Below, piece by piece: positions 16,837 to 25,305 of a stretch of 64,000 bases of DNA (within the stretch, counting starts at the first letter, position 1; each line of letters starts with the position of its first letter). This stretch comes from DTLC01 sp964555645. Its GTDB lineage: Bacteria; Verrucomicrobiota; Verrucomicrobiia; Limisphaerales; DTLC01. The stretch spans positions 62,001 through 126,000 of the forward strand of contig CAZKTA010000008.1 of the NCBI GenBank assembly GCA_964555645.1. Direction: 5' to 3'. The notes under the pieces were generated by a model. It was not told the DNA's origin, searched no databases, and saw only the letters and a list, made by a program, of their open reading frames with translations. Made by a program: the position numbers and the translations under genes.

Positions 16837-17514
16837 ATGCAATTGCCCGGTGAAGTGCCAGTAATCGTGTTGCCGAATGTGACGCTTTTTCCGCAGGCGT
16901 TGCTGCCGTTGTACATTTGTGAACGCCGGCAAAAACAGATGCTTGCCGATGCGCTGGCGACAGACCGGGTTTTGTGTGTTGCGATGCAACGGCCCGATTG
17001 CACCCGGGAAAGCCCGGCTACGGTCGGCGGGCTTGGTCTGATCCGTGTAGCGGTGCAGCACGATGACGGTACTTCGCACGTAATGTTGCAAGGTTTAGTG
17101 CGTGTGGCGGTGCTTTCGCGTGTTCCACGTCGGCCTTACCGGGTGCATCGGATCCAACCATTGGCCAAATCACACGGCAACGAGCTTGTAGTCGAAGCGT
17201 TGATTGCCAAAGTGCGCGAGCTTGTAAAAGAGCGGATAAACCTTGGCTTGCCATTCCCGTTGCTGACTGATACCGGCATGACAACTACAGGTCTGCAAAA
17301 GTTGCCCGAGTCGTTGGCAACCGAGCTGATGAAATACCTTGAGCAGGTTGATAACCCCGAGCTTGTTGTTGACCTTGTGTCATGCTCGATGCTGCGCGGG
17401 CCGCTTGAACGACAGCAAATCCTAGAGACGGTTGACCTTGAGACACGGCTGCGGTACTTGGTCCGATTCCTACGGGCTGAAATAAAACACGAACAAAAAG
17501 ATCTAGACGAATGA
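16837..17514 (+). CDS. LON substrate-binding domain protein (stand-alone)
   Basis: The 225-residue product consists only of the N-terminal LON (PUA-like) domain of Lon proteases: VPVIVLPNVTLFPQALLPLYI at the start, ALATDRVLCVAMQRP, and the helical part with LDDLVSCSM-like LVVDLVSCSM. There is no AAA or protease domain. Such proteins are common in bacteria and may recognise misfolded or specific substrates, but function is unproven. A TTG at 16831 is an alternative start six bases earlier. Its stop overlaps the next start by four bases (ATGA), showing translational coupling with the DUF1844 gene. Confidence 0.85.
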   Translation: MQLPGEVPVIVLPNVTLFPQALLPLYICERRQKQMLADALATDRVLCVAMQRPDCTRESPATVGGLGLIRVAVQHDDGTSHVMLQGLVRVAVLSRVPRRPYRVHRIQPLAKSHGNELVVEALIAKVRELVKERINLGLPFPLLTDTGMTTTGLQKLPESLATELMKYLEQVDNPELVVDLVSCSMLRGPLERQQILETVDLETRLRYLVRFLRAEIKHEQKDLDE

Positions 17515-17948
17515 CCGAACAAAGCCGCACCCAGCAAAACGATGTCCATGCAGGTGAAACGGCGTGGACATCAGAGTTGTTTGCCGAACTTGTATTGCGT
17601 CAGACACAACTTGCGCTGGTATTGCTGGGCAAAATACCGCACCCGGAATCGGGTAAGGCACAGTGTGACCTTGATCAAGCGCGAATTGCAATTGACCTGC
17701 TCGAGATGCTCGAGCTCAAAACCAAAGGCAACCTTACCAAAGACGAAGACGCTTTGCTCAAACAAAGCCTCATGATGTTGCGGATGGCGTTTGTTGAAGC
17801 TGCCGAGTCCAAAGTAAAACAGGCTGAATCAGCCGCGCAAGATAAACCCACTAGCGGTGAATCTGCCGCATCAGAAGCCAAAAACGCCCCCGCACAATCG
17901 GTTCCCCCGGATGACCAGCCACGCAAGCGGTTCGTCAAGAAATACTAA
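17511..17948 (+). CDS. DUF1844 domain protein
   Basis: The 145-residue product has a DUF1844 core at residues about 18-100: FAELVLRQTQLALVLLGK, then HPESGKAQCDLDQARIAIDLLEML, then KTKGNLTKDEDALL. The C-terminus is low-complexity and Ala/Ser/Lys-rich, ending in RKRFVKKY. Function is unknown. The start overlaps the LON-domain gene by four bases, so the two are made together. It converges with the foldase gene at 17959. Confidence 0.85.
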   Translation: MTEQSRTQQNDVHAGETAWTSELFAELVLRQTQLALVLLGKIPHPESGKAQCDLDQARIAIDLLEMLELKTKGNLTKDEDALLKQSLMMLRMAFVEAAESKVKQAESAAQDKPTSGESAASEAKNAPAQSVPPDDQPRKRFVKKY

Positions 17949-17958
17949 CCGCGCATGC

Positions 17959-19065
17959 TTAATCTTCTGCGCCGGGCGCAACCGGTTTGGGAAGCGTCAC
18001 ACCTTTTAGCACCGGGTCGAGTATTTCGACCTTTGCGTCCTGTTTCAGCTTTTCGAAGTAAGCAGGTGCAAGCTTTTGGAACTCGCGTGCCTTAAGGATT
18101 TGCCTGATCGTGTCAGCCACCTTGTTAAGCTCAAGAATCTTCGGCGGTGTGCGCTCGAGCGCTTTGATGATGTGATAGCCGAGGCGAGTGGCAATAATCT
18201 CGCTGACCTGATTGGTTGGCAGCGCAAATGCCGCTGCTTCTAGCTCGGGCAACCACTGCAATGTTGTGCCGCGCGCAATTGGCTGTAGTTCACCACCACG
18301 CGCTTTGGTGGGTTCATCATCCGAATATTCGCGTGCAAGTTTTGCAAAATCCTCACCTTTGCGCGCAAGCTGCAGTACTTCCTCGGCTTTTTTGCGTTTG
18401 GCGAGCTTCTGGCTCTCCGGCAGCTCTGCGCCGGTCATGTCCCGTGTCATAAACAGAATATGCGCAATTCGCACTGTTTCAGGCTGCTCGAACTTGCTCG
18501 GGTTTTCTTCATAGTACTTCTTGACGGCATCGTCGCCGAGCTGCACGCCGAGCTCGCGCTCGAGCACGACTTCTGAAAGCGCGTCCTCATAGAGACGGGC
18601 CTTGAACTGGTCGGCTGTCAAACCTGCAACCTTGAGTCGGCGCACAAATGCTTCTTCGGAAGGCGCACTGGCACGCTCAGTAGCGAATCTTTTGTCGGCC
18701 AGTTCGCGTGCCTTGGCCCGGTCCGAATCGGTTGCACGCGCATGCAACAGTTTCGCCTGGATCATGCTTTCGAGAATCTGGCGGTCGGCAACAGCCGATT
18801 GCTCAGCCGTAACCGTTCGGCCCACACGCGCGAGCGCCGCACGATGTCGTATTGCAGCCTCGTCCAGTTCGCTCCGCCGAATCTCGAATCCAGTCCCTTT
18901 TGCAACCACAGGATCAAATGCAAGCAGGTTTGTGTTATTGACCGGGCTTAGAGCTGACTGTGTGGCCTGAGTGCTTTGGGCTGCGCATTGGTCCTGGGCA
19001 ACCGCAGTTGCAATACATACAACCGCAAGAGCGAATCTGCTTTTGTTCCGATAATTATTTTGCAT
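17959..19065 (-). CDS. Exported parvulin-type peptidyl-prolyl isomerase (SurA/PpiC-like)
   Basis: From ATG 19065 the product has 368 residues. It has a signal peptide (SRFALAVVCIATAVA), a helical chaperone-like N-domain (residues about 50-180, FEIRRSELDEAAI onward), and one parvulin domain at about 190-300. Parvulin marks are RIAHILFMT, FAKLAREYSDDEPTKARGGEL and IIATRLGYHIIKALE. SurA-like proteins assist folding of outer-membrane proteins in the periplasm. serA lies 34 bases upstream on the same strand, so the two may share a transcript. A TTG start at 19089 is possible but less good. Confidence 0.9.
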   Translation of the reverse strand: MQNNYRNKSRFALAVVCIATAVAQDQCAAQSTQATQSALSPVNNTNLLAFDPVVAKGTGFEIRRSELDEAAIRHRAALARVGRTVTAEQSAVADRQILESMIQAKLLHARATDSDRAKARELADKRFATERASAPSEEAFVRRLKVAGLTADQFKARLYEDALSEVVLERELGVQLGDDAVKKYYEENPSKFEQPETVRIAHILFMTRDMTGAELPESQKLAKRKKAEEVLQLARKGEDFAKLAREYSDDEPTKARGGELQPIARGTTLQWLPELEAAAFALPTNQVSEIIATRLGYHIIKALERTPPKILELNKVADTIRQILKAREFQKLAPAYFEKLKQDAKVEILDPVLKGVTLPKPVAPGAED

Positions 19066-19099
19066 GGAAAGCCAAATTCTGGAGTTCAAGAATTATGGT

Positions 19100-20689
19100 C
19101 TAAAGTTGCACAACGTGGATGTCGCTGATGTCGGGGTCTTTGATTAATTCCTCGAGCGCTTCACGAGGTGGAGCGCTGTCCAGGTTCAGCACCGTCAACG
19201 CGCGCCCGCCTGCAATGTCGCGGTTCAGACTCATGGCAGCAATGTTTACGTTGTGTCTGCCCATTAATGTCCCGACCCTGCCGACCATGCCCGGGCGGTC
19301 CTTGTTGGTCAGCAACAACAACACGCCTTCGGGAATGATCTCAACAGGGTGACTGTTTATCCGCACAATACGCGCCTGAGCACGCGGCCCGTAAAATGTG
19401 CCTGCAGCCGATACCTTGCGCTCGCCACCGCAAGCCTCCACATGCAGCCATTCGGTAAAATCTATCTCCTCGCTAGATTTAATTTCCTCGACTACAAGCC
19501 CGATTGATCTGGCAATAATTCTGACGTTGACATAGTTGACGTCTTTACCCTCGACAGATTCAAGAAAACCCTTTAACACAGCTCGCGCAACCGGGTCGCC
19601 CGGTATCTCTGCAGCCTTGCCGCCGTATGTGATCACAAGCTTTTCGTTCCGCTTCGGACCGAGCTGAGCAACGAGCCGCCCCAGTTTTTCGCCCAAGGTC
19701 AGATACGGTTTCACCAATGCGTATGTCTTAGCATCCAGCGTCGGCAGGTTCACCGCGTTTCGCACTGCGCCGGTTAGCAAAAAGTCCAGGATTGCTTCTG
19801 CGACCTCGATACCGACATGTTCTTGTGCTTCAGTTGTACTTGCGCCAAGGTGCGGTGTCATGATCACCTCTGGCAACGTGCGCAACGGAAAATCTGCTGG
19901 GGGCGGTTCGTTCTCAAACACGTCCAGTGCCGCACCAGCCACATGCCCACTCTTGATAGCGACATACAGGTCGGCCTCGTTGACGATGCCGCCGCGTGCA
20001 CAGTTGATGAGCCTGACGCCGCGTTTCATTTTTGCAAAAGCATCTGCATTGAGCATGTACCGGGTTTCATCCGTCAGGGGCATGTGCACCGTTATGAAGT
20101 CCGACTCAGCGTAGAGCTTGTCAAGCTCGACAAGTTCAACCTGCAGGGCCTGTGCACGCGCTAGGCTCAAATACGGGTCATATGCAAGCACGCGCATTCC
20201 AAAGGCTAAAGCGCGTTTTGCAACTTCACTGCCGATCCGGCCCAGGCCAAGCACGCCAAGTGTCTTACCGTAAAGCTCGATGCCCTGGAATGCTTTTCGG
20301 TTCCACTGGCCGGTTTTCATTGATTCATGCGCCTGCGGGATTTTGCGCGCCAAGGCCAGTAACATCGAAAAACTCAGTTCTGCAGTTGAGATCGTATTGC
20401 CCCCGGGCGCATTCATCACAACTATGCCGCGGGCTGTTGCAGCCTCCACATCTATATTGTCAACACCAGTGCCGGCCCGGCCGACCACACGCAGTTGCGG
20501 CGCGGCTTCAATGACTGCACGGGTTATTTTGGTCTCCGAGCGCACTACAATGGCGGCGGCATCAGATACCAACGGGACAAGCTCGGCCTCGGAATGTTTC
20601 CTGTCCAGAACCACAACGTTAAACTCAGGCCGGCTTTTTAAGAGGCTGATGCCCTTTGGCGAAACTGGGTCACAAACCAAAATTTTCAT
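19100..20689 (-). CDS. serA: D-3-phosphoglycerate dehydrogenase
   Basis: SerA oxidises 3-phosphoglycerate with NAD to 3-phosphohydroxypyruvate, the first step of serine synthesis. The 529-residue product is the long form. It shows VVGRAGTGVDNID, the Rossmann motif GLGRIGSEVAKRA, the catalytic Arg in NCARGGIVNEADLY, Glu in FENEPP and His in MTPHLGASTTEAQEHV. An allosteric substrate-binding region and a C-terminal ACT domain (LLLLTNKDRPGMVGRVGTLM, NIAAMSLNRD) suggest serine feedback control. A GTG two codons earlier is an alternative start. The foldase gene follows on the same strand. Confidence 0.97.
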   Translation of the reverse strand: MKILVCDPVSPKGISLLKSRPEFNVVVLDRKHSEAELVPLVSDAAAIVVRSETKITRAVIEAAPQLRVVGRAGTGVDNIDVEAATARGIVVMNAPGGNTISTAELSFSMLLALARKIPQAHESMKTGQWNRKAFQGIELYGKTLGVLGLGRIGSEVAKRALAFGMRVLAYDPYLSLARAQALQVELVELDKLYAESDFITVHMPLTDETRYMLNADAFAKMKRGVRLINCARGGIVNEADLYVAIKSGHVAGAALDVFENEPPPADFPLRTLPEVIMTPHLGASTTEAQEHVGIEVAEAILDFLLTGAVRNAVNLPTLDAKTYALVKPYLTLGEKLGRLVAQLGPKRNEKLVITYGGKAAEIPGDPVARAVLKGFLESVEGKDVNYVNVRIIARSIGLVVEEIKSSEEIDFTEWLHVEACGGERKVSAAGTFYGPRAQARIVRINSHPVEIIPEGVLLLLTNKDRPGMVGRVGTLMGRHNVNIAAMSLNRDIAGGRALTVLNLDSAPPREALEELIKDPDISDIHVVQL

Positions 20690-21144
20690 ACGCACGAAGC
20701 CGCAGTTTACCGTTCCAGTTTAACAGGTCAAACAATCAAATCGTACTCGACGTCAAACCCGGCTCTCTCGCCACCTCACCCCGCAGTCTTGGACTTCGGG
20801 CAACTGCAGCCCGTCGCGACTGCTTAGCGCAGATGCGCTTTTCGACCATGTGCTATTCCACTCCGGGAACTCCATTTGCACATTCAGCTTTGATGGGGCG
20901 TCCCCACCGTGGTTTTTCGCCGCGCCGCTCCCGAGCTGCCGGCGTCGAAAAAACACGTTCGCAGAAGGCAAAACCTTTGGAGACATTAGAAATTTTTTCG
21001 CATTTACACTGCATTTTTACCTGTAGCAGCAAAGGATCAAGCCTGTGTTGTCCAAGAACCTGACAGGCAAGAAAGTTACAGAATTTACGTGGGGTTACAG
21101 CCTATCACAGTCAATGTTGTCCGATTCATGTCCGGGAATTTGAC
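20690..21144. other. Intergenic region upstream of serA
   Basis: No gene is supported. It includes the serA promoter side and GC-rich sequence with no clear domain in any frame. Confidence 0.4.
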
Positions 21145-21420
21145 ATGGCCATTACACAAGGGCGAGCTGAAAGACTCGGACGCCAAAGCAAAAAGCATGC
21201 GTTCCTGACATTTTTGACGTTTTTGGCTTGCAATATGCTACAGCCAAGAAACATGAAGTCCGTGGTTTTCAGAGCCAAGAAATCTGGCGGTTTCGTTGAG
21301 GCCACTTTGGAACCGGTAAAGGAGCGGCGCAAAGTATCTTTTGGGCTTGTGGACTTTGTGTTAATTGCTGCAATTTTGCTTTGCAGTTGTGGGCTAGTTT
21401 GCTTGATCATCACCCGGTAG
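21145..21420 (+). CDS. Possible small tail-anchored protein
   Basis: The 91-codon frame starts ATG 21145 and ends with a 23-residue hydrophobic segment (VDFVLIAAILLCSCGLVCLI) followed by TR and the stop, as in a tail-anchored membrane protein. The first half is basic and has no recognisable domain. A strong terminator hairpin begins 42 bases after the stop, which is the main support for a real transcript. The frame lies in a repeat-rich region and an overlapping minus-strand frame exists, so this may be chance. Confidence 0.35.
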   Translation: MAITQGRAERLGRQSKKHAFLTFLTFLACNMLQPRNMKSVVFRAKKSGGFVEATLEPVKERRKVSFGLVDFVLIAAILLCSCGLVCLIITR

Positions 21421-21462
21421 TGGCCTGAACGATCGCCGTGGAGGCCGTGCAAAACGAAAAAT

Positions 21463-21507
21463 GCCTGACTCGTGCCCGGCTCTGAGCATGAGTCAGGCTC
21501 AGTTTTT
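21463..21507 (+). terminator. Strong, probably bidirectional intrinsic terminator
   Basis: Arms GCCTGACTCGTGC and GCATGAGTCAGGC pair over 13 positions (one G-U) around a ten-base loop. On the plus strand TCAGTTTTT follows; on the minus strand the left arm is followed by ATTTTTCGTTTT, so it can stop transcription both ways. Confidence 0.85.
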
Positions 21508-21774
21508 GCACACGACCACTGAATCCCCGCAACTAATCAACGCATAAAACACCTTATTGGCCTGACAAAACCCGATAGCCGGGTTTAAATTTTAACCCAC
21601 AAACTCATGCGGAACCGCTACCTCATAGTTTTTTTGCACAGCGGCACTTTAATCGCATACTACACCTGAATCCTTAAAAACATTTATGGGTCGTACACCC
21701 GCGCGGTGAAATGCAGGGCGAGTCCAGCAAATGCGGCATGCGAGCAGCCCCCAGCAGGACCGGTTTTTCACGCG

Positions 21775-21820
21775 CCGTGTTTTCTTCCGTCAGAACCAGT
21801 GCGCACGCGCCAAAGCGTGT
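21775..21820. repeat. Dispersed repeat, copy similar to 54731-54780
   Basis: The segment containing GTTTTCTTCCGTCAGAACC, GTGCGCACGC and AAAGCGTGTT aligns by eye with 54731-54780 (GTTTTCTTACGCCGAAACC, GTGCGCACCC, TAAGCGTTC), in the same order and spacing. Neither copy lies in a supported gene. Confidence 0.5.
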
Positions 21821-22108
21821 TGCATTACCACGGGATGCATTTTTCCTGCAGTTGCGATAAAGAACAGCCCTCCAATGGATCCGATTCTTGGAGGGTGCGG
21901 TTCAGCCTGGGCCATTGCTAATCCCAGACAGGGGTTCGGGCCCAAACCGACCTTGGATGACCAGATCCTACCCGAGCCCTGTGCGATCGGCGAAGAAACC
22001 CACCCTCTAATCCCGAACGTGCCAGTGCGCTGATTCGGGACCGGGCGCGTGGACGGCGTATTCCACCAGCCCGGCTTTTGGTAGGGTGCCCTCGCCCAGA
22101 CAACAGAA

Positions 22109-22200
22109 ACAGTGTGCTGTCTGAGAGGCAAGATGCCTCCAGCACGTTGATTTTGCATCCGCACAGAAATCTGCGTCTTTACGTCTCTGCAGTTTGGTTT
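22109..22200. repeat. Dispersed intergenic repeat, copy 1
   Basis: It begins ACAGTGTGCTGTCTGAGAGG, continues with GATGCCTCCAGCACGTTGAT and, after about 20 bases, CTGCGTCTTTACGTCTCTG. The same blocks recur in order at 22314-22412 and, more weakly, at 54807-54893. Confidence 0.65.
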
Positions 22201-22240
22201 TGAACACACACGACTGTACGTCGTTACCATAAGAAAACTC

Positions 22241-22300
22241 GGACGCATGTGGCCGGCCGTACAAAAATGTTGGAGGTAGGCACATCCCGCCCATGCGGAA
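22241..22300. repeat. Decayed copy of the palindromic composite repeat
   Basis: The start GGACGCATGTGGCC matches the isolated copy at 7.4 kb, and GGAGGTAGGCAC in the second half corresponds to the inverted GGTAGGG block. The pairing ends are no longer complementary, so this copy is degenerate. Confidence 0.5.
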
Positions 22301-22313
22301 CTGAGGCACCCGC

Positions 22314-22412
22314 AACAGTGCGCTGTCTGCCGGCAGGATGCCGACAACACGTTGGTTTGTTCATGATCATACCTCAGCGGTCTTTGCGTCTTTGCGGTTT
22401 GATTGCAGAGGC
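22314..22412. repeat. Dispersed intergenic repeat, copy 2
   Basis: It carries AACAGTGCGCTGTCTGCCGG, GATGCCGACAACACGTTGGT and GTCTTTGCGTCTTTGCGG in the same order as copy 1, which lies 205 bases upstream. Confidence 0.65.
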
Positions 22413-22652
22413 GTGGGGCTGACCAACAAAACCACAAGGCGTATTCTTTTGTGCAGTTGTGGCGAAGCGCAATACTCTGTGTCGCTACGGATTCAACCTC
22501 CACATAGCCGGCTTTACCCAAAACCGCCTCGGACAACATCGTACCAATCGCCTCGCAGAAGTCTTGCATGAGGTCGAACGGTGTCGTAACATTAAGCCGG
22601 CAGTTGGAGGATTTGATCCTAAGCCAAACCTAACTGCCAAGCATAATAGGAT

Positions 22653-22727
22653 GCCAATGTAGCTCAGCGGTAGAGCAACGGTTTCGTAAACCGTCGGTCG
22701 TCGGTTCGATCCCGACCATTGGCTCCA
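22653..22727 (+). tRNA. tRNA-Thr(CGT), CCA end encoded
   Basis: The acceptor arms GCCAATG and CATTGGC pair perfectly. The D-arm reads GCTCAGCGGTAGAGC, the anticodon stem ACGGT/ACCGT holds the loop TTCGTAA with anticodon CGT, and the T-arm is GTCGGTTCGATCCCGAC. Discriminator U is followed by a genomic CCA. Confidence 0.97.
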
Positions 22728-22994
22728 GCTTCAAATTCAACGGCCCCACCACTTTGCTTTGCATAAATCCCCACAGCAAGACCTGATTCTTAGACGGAGG
22801 CTTGCTGCCCTTGCGGCCGAGTCGGCTTTTGCTCGCACGAATTATTGCACTTGAGCAATGGCACAGTTTGCATCTGATCGCATTACTTTACAGTTTTGCC
22901 GCTGCGTTTTTGACCGTTGCTATCCGGCTCTGCGGGTGGCCATTAGAACCTACTTACCACCGAGGCGAGTTCATGTGTCGGTTCAACTCGTGGA

Positions 22995-23696
22995 TTAGCC
23001 TGGCTGGGGCGGTTGTTCACCGTTTTGCAATGCAGCTTCGGCGGCTTCAAGGCTCGCATAGTACACGCCGAGGTTGTGTTGGGCTGTTTTGTCCCCCTGA
23101 CGCGCGGCGCGTATGAACCATTTGAGTGCCTCGCGCATGTTTTGCGGTACACCACGCCCAAGCTCATAGCACAGACCTAAGTTGCATTGTGCAGGTGCGC
23201 AATCTTGTTCTGCGGCACGGTGATACCATTTGGCAGCCTCGATGTAATCTTGCTCAACCACTAAGCCGTTCTCGTAAAACACGCCCACATTGAACTGCGC
23301 CTGCGGTTCGCCGCGCTCTGCTGCTGCATAGTACCATTTGAATGCCTCCGCCAAGTTTTGCGGTACGCCTTCGCCAGTCTCATATAAAACGCCGAGATTG
23401 AATTGTGCAGCAGGGTCTCCCTGTTCAGCGGCGCGCCGGAACCATTCTGCTGCGATACTCATGTCTTTGGCAACGCCCTGGCCCAATTGATAACACAGTC
23501 CAAGGTAACACTGTGCAGGTGCGTCCCCTAGTTCTGCTGCGCGCCTGAACCACGCGACTGCCTCGCGGTAGTCTTGTGCGACACCGTTGCCGGTCTGGTA
23601 ACACACACCCAAATCGCGTTGTGCAACAGGGTCACCTGCTTCGGCTGCCTTGCGCATCTGTTCAAACGATGTCCAGACCCGAATTTTCTTTGGCAT
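22995..23696 (-). CDS. Sel1-repeat protein
   Basis: From ATG 23696 the product has 233 residues made of about six Sel1-like (SLR) repeats of 36 residues, each with the pattern AEAGDPVAQRDLGVCYQTGNGV, QDYREAVAWFRRAAE and so on. These helical solenoids bind other proteins. No signal peptide is visible; an upstream GTG (23732) adds 12 basic residues. The C-terminus is a short Gln/Pro tail. It lies between the two tRNA genes. A partner cannot be named from the context. Confidence 0.88.
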   Translation of the reverse strand: MPKKIRVWTSFEQMRKAAEAGDPVAQRDLGVCYQTGNGVAQDYREAVAWFRRAAELGDAPAQCYLGLCYQLGQGVAKDMSIAAEWFRRAAEQGDPAAQFNLGVLYETGEGVPQNLAEAFKWYYAAAERGEPQAQFNVGVFYENGLVVEQDYIEAAKWYHRAAEQDCAPAQCNLGLCYELGRGVPQNMREALKWFIRAARQGDKTAQHNLGVYYASLEAAEAALQNGEQPPQPG

Positions 23697-23964
23697 GGCG
23701 TAGCTCAGTTTCAAACGATTTCGTTTTGGCACTGGTGCAATCTAGCTCCGCCCATGATCGCGAATTAAAATACAGTGGTGTTCAACTGCGTTGCAAGCCG
23801 CACCGTTTGCAGGATTGAACACGGAGCAAATAGACATGCGCCTGTTCCGTGCGCTCGTTTGCGGTTGTGCTTGAGTATGGCAAACGTAATGCCTGTCGTT
23901 TAGCCAGCTTTCAGATGCGATACTTGGTTGACCGCGACACTGCTGCGTGCGATCCGGTACAGCA

Positions 23965-24040
23965 TGGTGGGCGATGCAGGATTCGAACCTGCGACCACCT
24001 CCGTGTAAGGGAGATGCGCTAGCCACTGCGCTAATCGCCC
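23965..24040 (-). tRNA. tRNA-Val(TAC), CCA end encoded
   Basis: On the minus strand the acceptor arms GGGCGAT and ATCGCCC pair. The anticodon loop CTTACAC carries TAC within TCTCC/GGAGG, and the T-arm contains GCAGGTTCGAATCCTGC. Discriminator A and a genomic CCA follow. Confidence 0.97.
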
Positions 24041-24133
24041 AACACGCATCTTAACCTAGACCGACCCAAACGCATTGACAACGCCAAACATTTTGCTTCA
24101 CCTGGGCGTTGCCCAACGTAACATTCACTGCGC

Positions 24134-24634
24134 ATGAATGGTTCGGGTTCAACCACAATCAAACTAAGCGATTTTCTCAGCCCGGCCACGGTCGAACTGA
24201 ATTTAACCGGAACCGACCGTGATTCTGTACTGGCTGAGCTTGTGTCGTTAATCCCAGAGATAGCTGACCAGCCGGATGCACAGGCGACCTTGCTCCGTGC
24301 GTTAATCGAGCGCGAGCAACTTCACAGCACCGGCATCGGCGACGGCATTGCACTGCCGCACGCGCGGAATGCGTTGGTGGGATTGGTCAACCGGCCTGTG
24401 GTGGTTTTCGGGCGTCACCCCACAGGTGTCCCATATGGCGCAATAGATGGGTTGCCGGCACGCCTTTTCTTTTTGCTGATTGCGCCCACAGTCACGCAAC
24501 ATCTTGCAATGCTGGCGCGCATCAGTCGGCTGTTGCGCGACACTAAGCTGCGCCAAAACCTGCTCGAAGCCAAAACGCCCGAGCAAGTCGCGGCTTTAAT
24601 ACGCGACGCTGAAGCTAGGATGATTTCTGCCTGA
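24134..24634 (+). CDS. PTS EIIA (fructose/nitrogen-type) domain protein
   Basis: The 166-residue product is a single EIIA domain of the PtsN/fructose class. The phospho-accepting histidine is His76 in GIGDGIALPHARN, preceded by LLRALIEREQLHSTG; FFLLIAPTVTQHLAMLARIS follows. PtsN-like proteins take phosphate from HPr-type carriers and regulate, for example, potassium transport or nitrogen and carbon metabolism. No EIIB/EIIC gene is adjacent, so a regulatory role is more likely than sugar uptake. It is convergent with trmL. Confidence 0.88.
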   Translation: MNGSGSTTIKLSDFLSPATVELNLTGTDRDSVLAELVSLIPEIADQPDAQATLLRALIEREQLHSTGIGDGIALPHARNALVGLVNRPVVVFGRHPTGVPYGAIDGLPARLFFLLIAPTVTQHLAMLARISRLLRDTKLRQNLLEAKTPEQVAALIRDAEARMISA

Positions 24635-24726
24635 TTGACCAAGCACTTATACTTTACCGCCCGCGAAATGGCATCTTGGGTCGTGCCTGGTTCTCTGTGG
24701 ACGGCTGTGCCGAGTGTCTGCGGAGC

Positions 24727-25254
24727 TCACTTATGCAAATGTGAATTCGTAGGCTCGAGCTCGCCTGCAAACCCGAGCTGCCGCAATGCCTCAAACAAAA
24801 CCAACGCAACGCAGTTGGACAAGTTCAGCGAGCGCGCTTCAGGGTTAAACATAGGGATCCGCAGCCAATGCGACCGGTGCCGCTCAAGCAGGGCAGGCGG
24901 CAACCCCGCGGTTTCCCGACCAAAAACGAGGTAATCTTCCGGCCCGAACTGCGCTTGTGTGTAAAGCTTCGGACCGCCCTGCTCGATAAACCACAGCCGC
25001 GCGCCTAGTCCCACCCCGCGTTCGAATTCAGCCCAGCTCCGCCAGCGCCGTACTTCGACCTTGTCCCAATAATCCATTCCGGCGCGTTTAAGTTGCGCAT
25101 TGTCGAGTCTAAACCCCAATGGCTCGATCAAGTGCAATCGGGTGAGAGTTGCCGCGCACAGCCGGGCAACGTTACCTGTGTTTGGTGGGATCTCGGGTTC
25201 AACCAAAACTACGTTCACCTCGGACAGCCTGCCGCGTTGGTTGCTGCGTGTCAA
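24727..25254 (-). CDS. trmL: tRNA (cytidine(34)-2'-O)-methyltransferase
   Basis: TrmL uses S-adenosylmethionine to 2'-O-methylate the wobble base of certain leucine tRNAs. The 175-residue product is a minimal SPOUT fold: VLVEPEIPPNTGNVARLCAA at the start, LVFGRETAGLPPALLE for the knot, and IPMFNPEARSLNLSNCVALV for the cofactor loop. The length is usual for the family. It begins 51 bases after the stop of the giant beta-repeat gene on the same strand. Confidence 0.95.
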   Translation of the reverse strand: MTRSNQRGRLSEVNVVLVEPEIPPNTGNVARLCAATLTRLHLIEPLGFRLDNAQLKRAGMDYWDKVEVRRWRSWAEFERGVGLGARLWFIEQGGPKLYTQAQFGPEDYLVFGRETAGLPPALLERHRSHWLRIPMFNPEARSLNLSNCVALVLFEALRQLGFAGELEPTNSHLHK

Positions 25255-25305
25255 TCAGCCCCGGCGTCGGCCAAGTCAACCTCACAGATTTGTCAGCGGC
25301 GCCTG

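Larger units (their letters stand above)
21508..22652. other. Gene-free, repeat-rich region before tRNA-Thr
   Basis: No open frame here resembles a protein. The stretch carries decayed copies of intergenic repeats (see 21775, 22109, 22241 and 22314), runs of short inverted repeats and the phrase TGCGTCTTTGCGG common in intergenic regions of this phylum. Confidence 0.5.

Noticed and set aside
21790..22569. 259-codon minus-strand frame in the repeat region
   Set aside because: It runs straight through three repeat copies and has no domain; length is explained by GC bias and chance.
22802..23116. 104-codon plus-strand frame opposite the Sel1-repeat gene
   Set aside because: It is an opposite-strand shadow of the Sel1 gene end and has no domain of its own.
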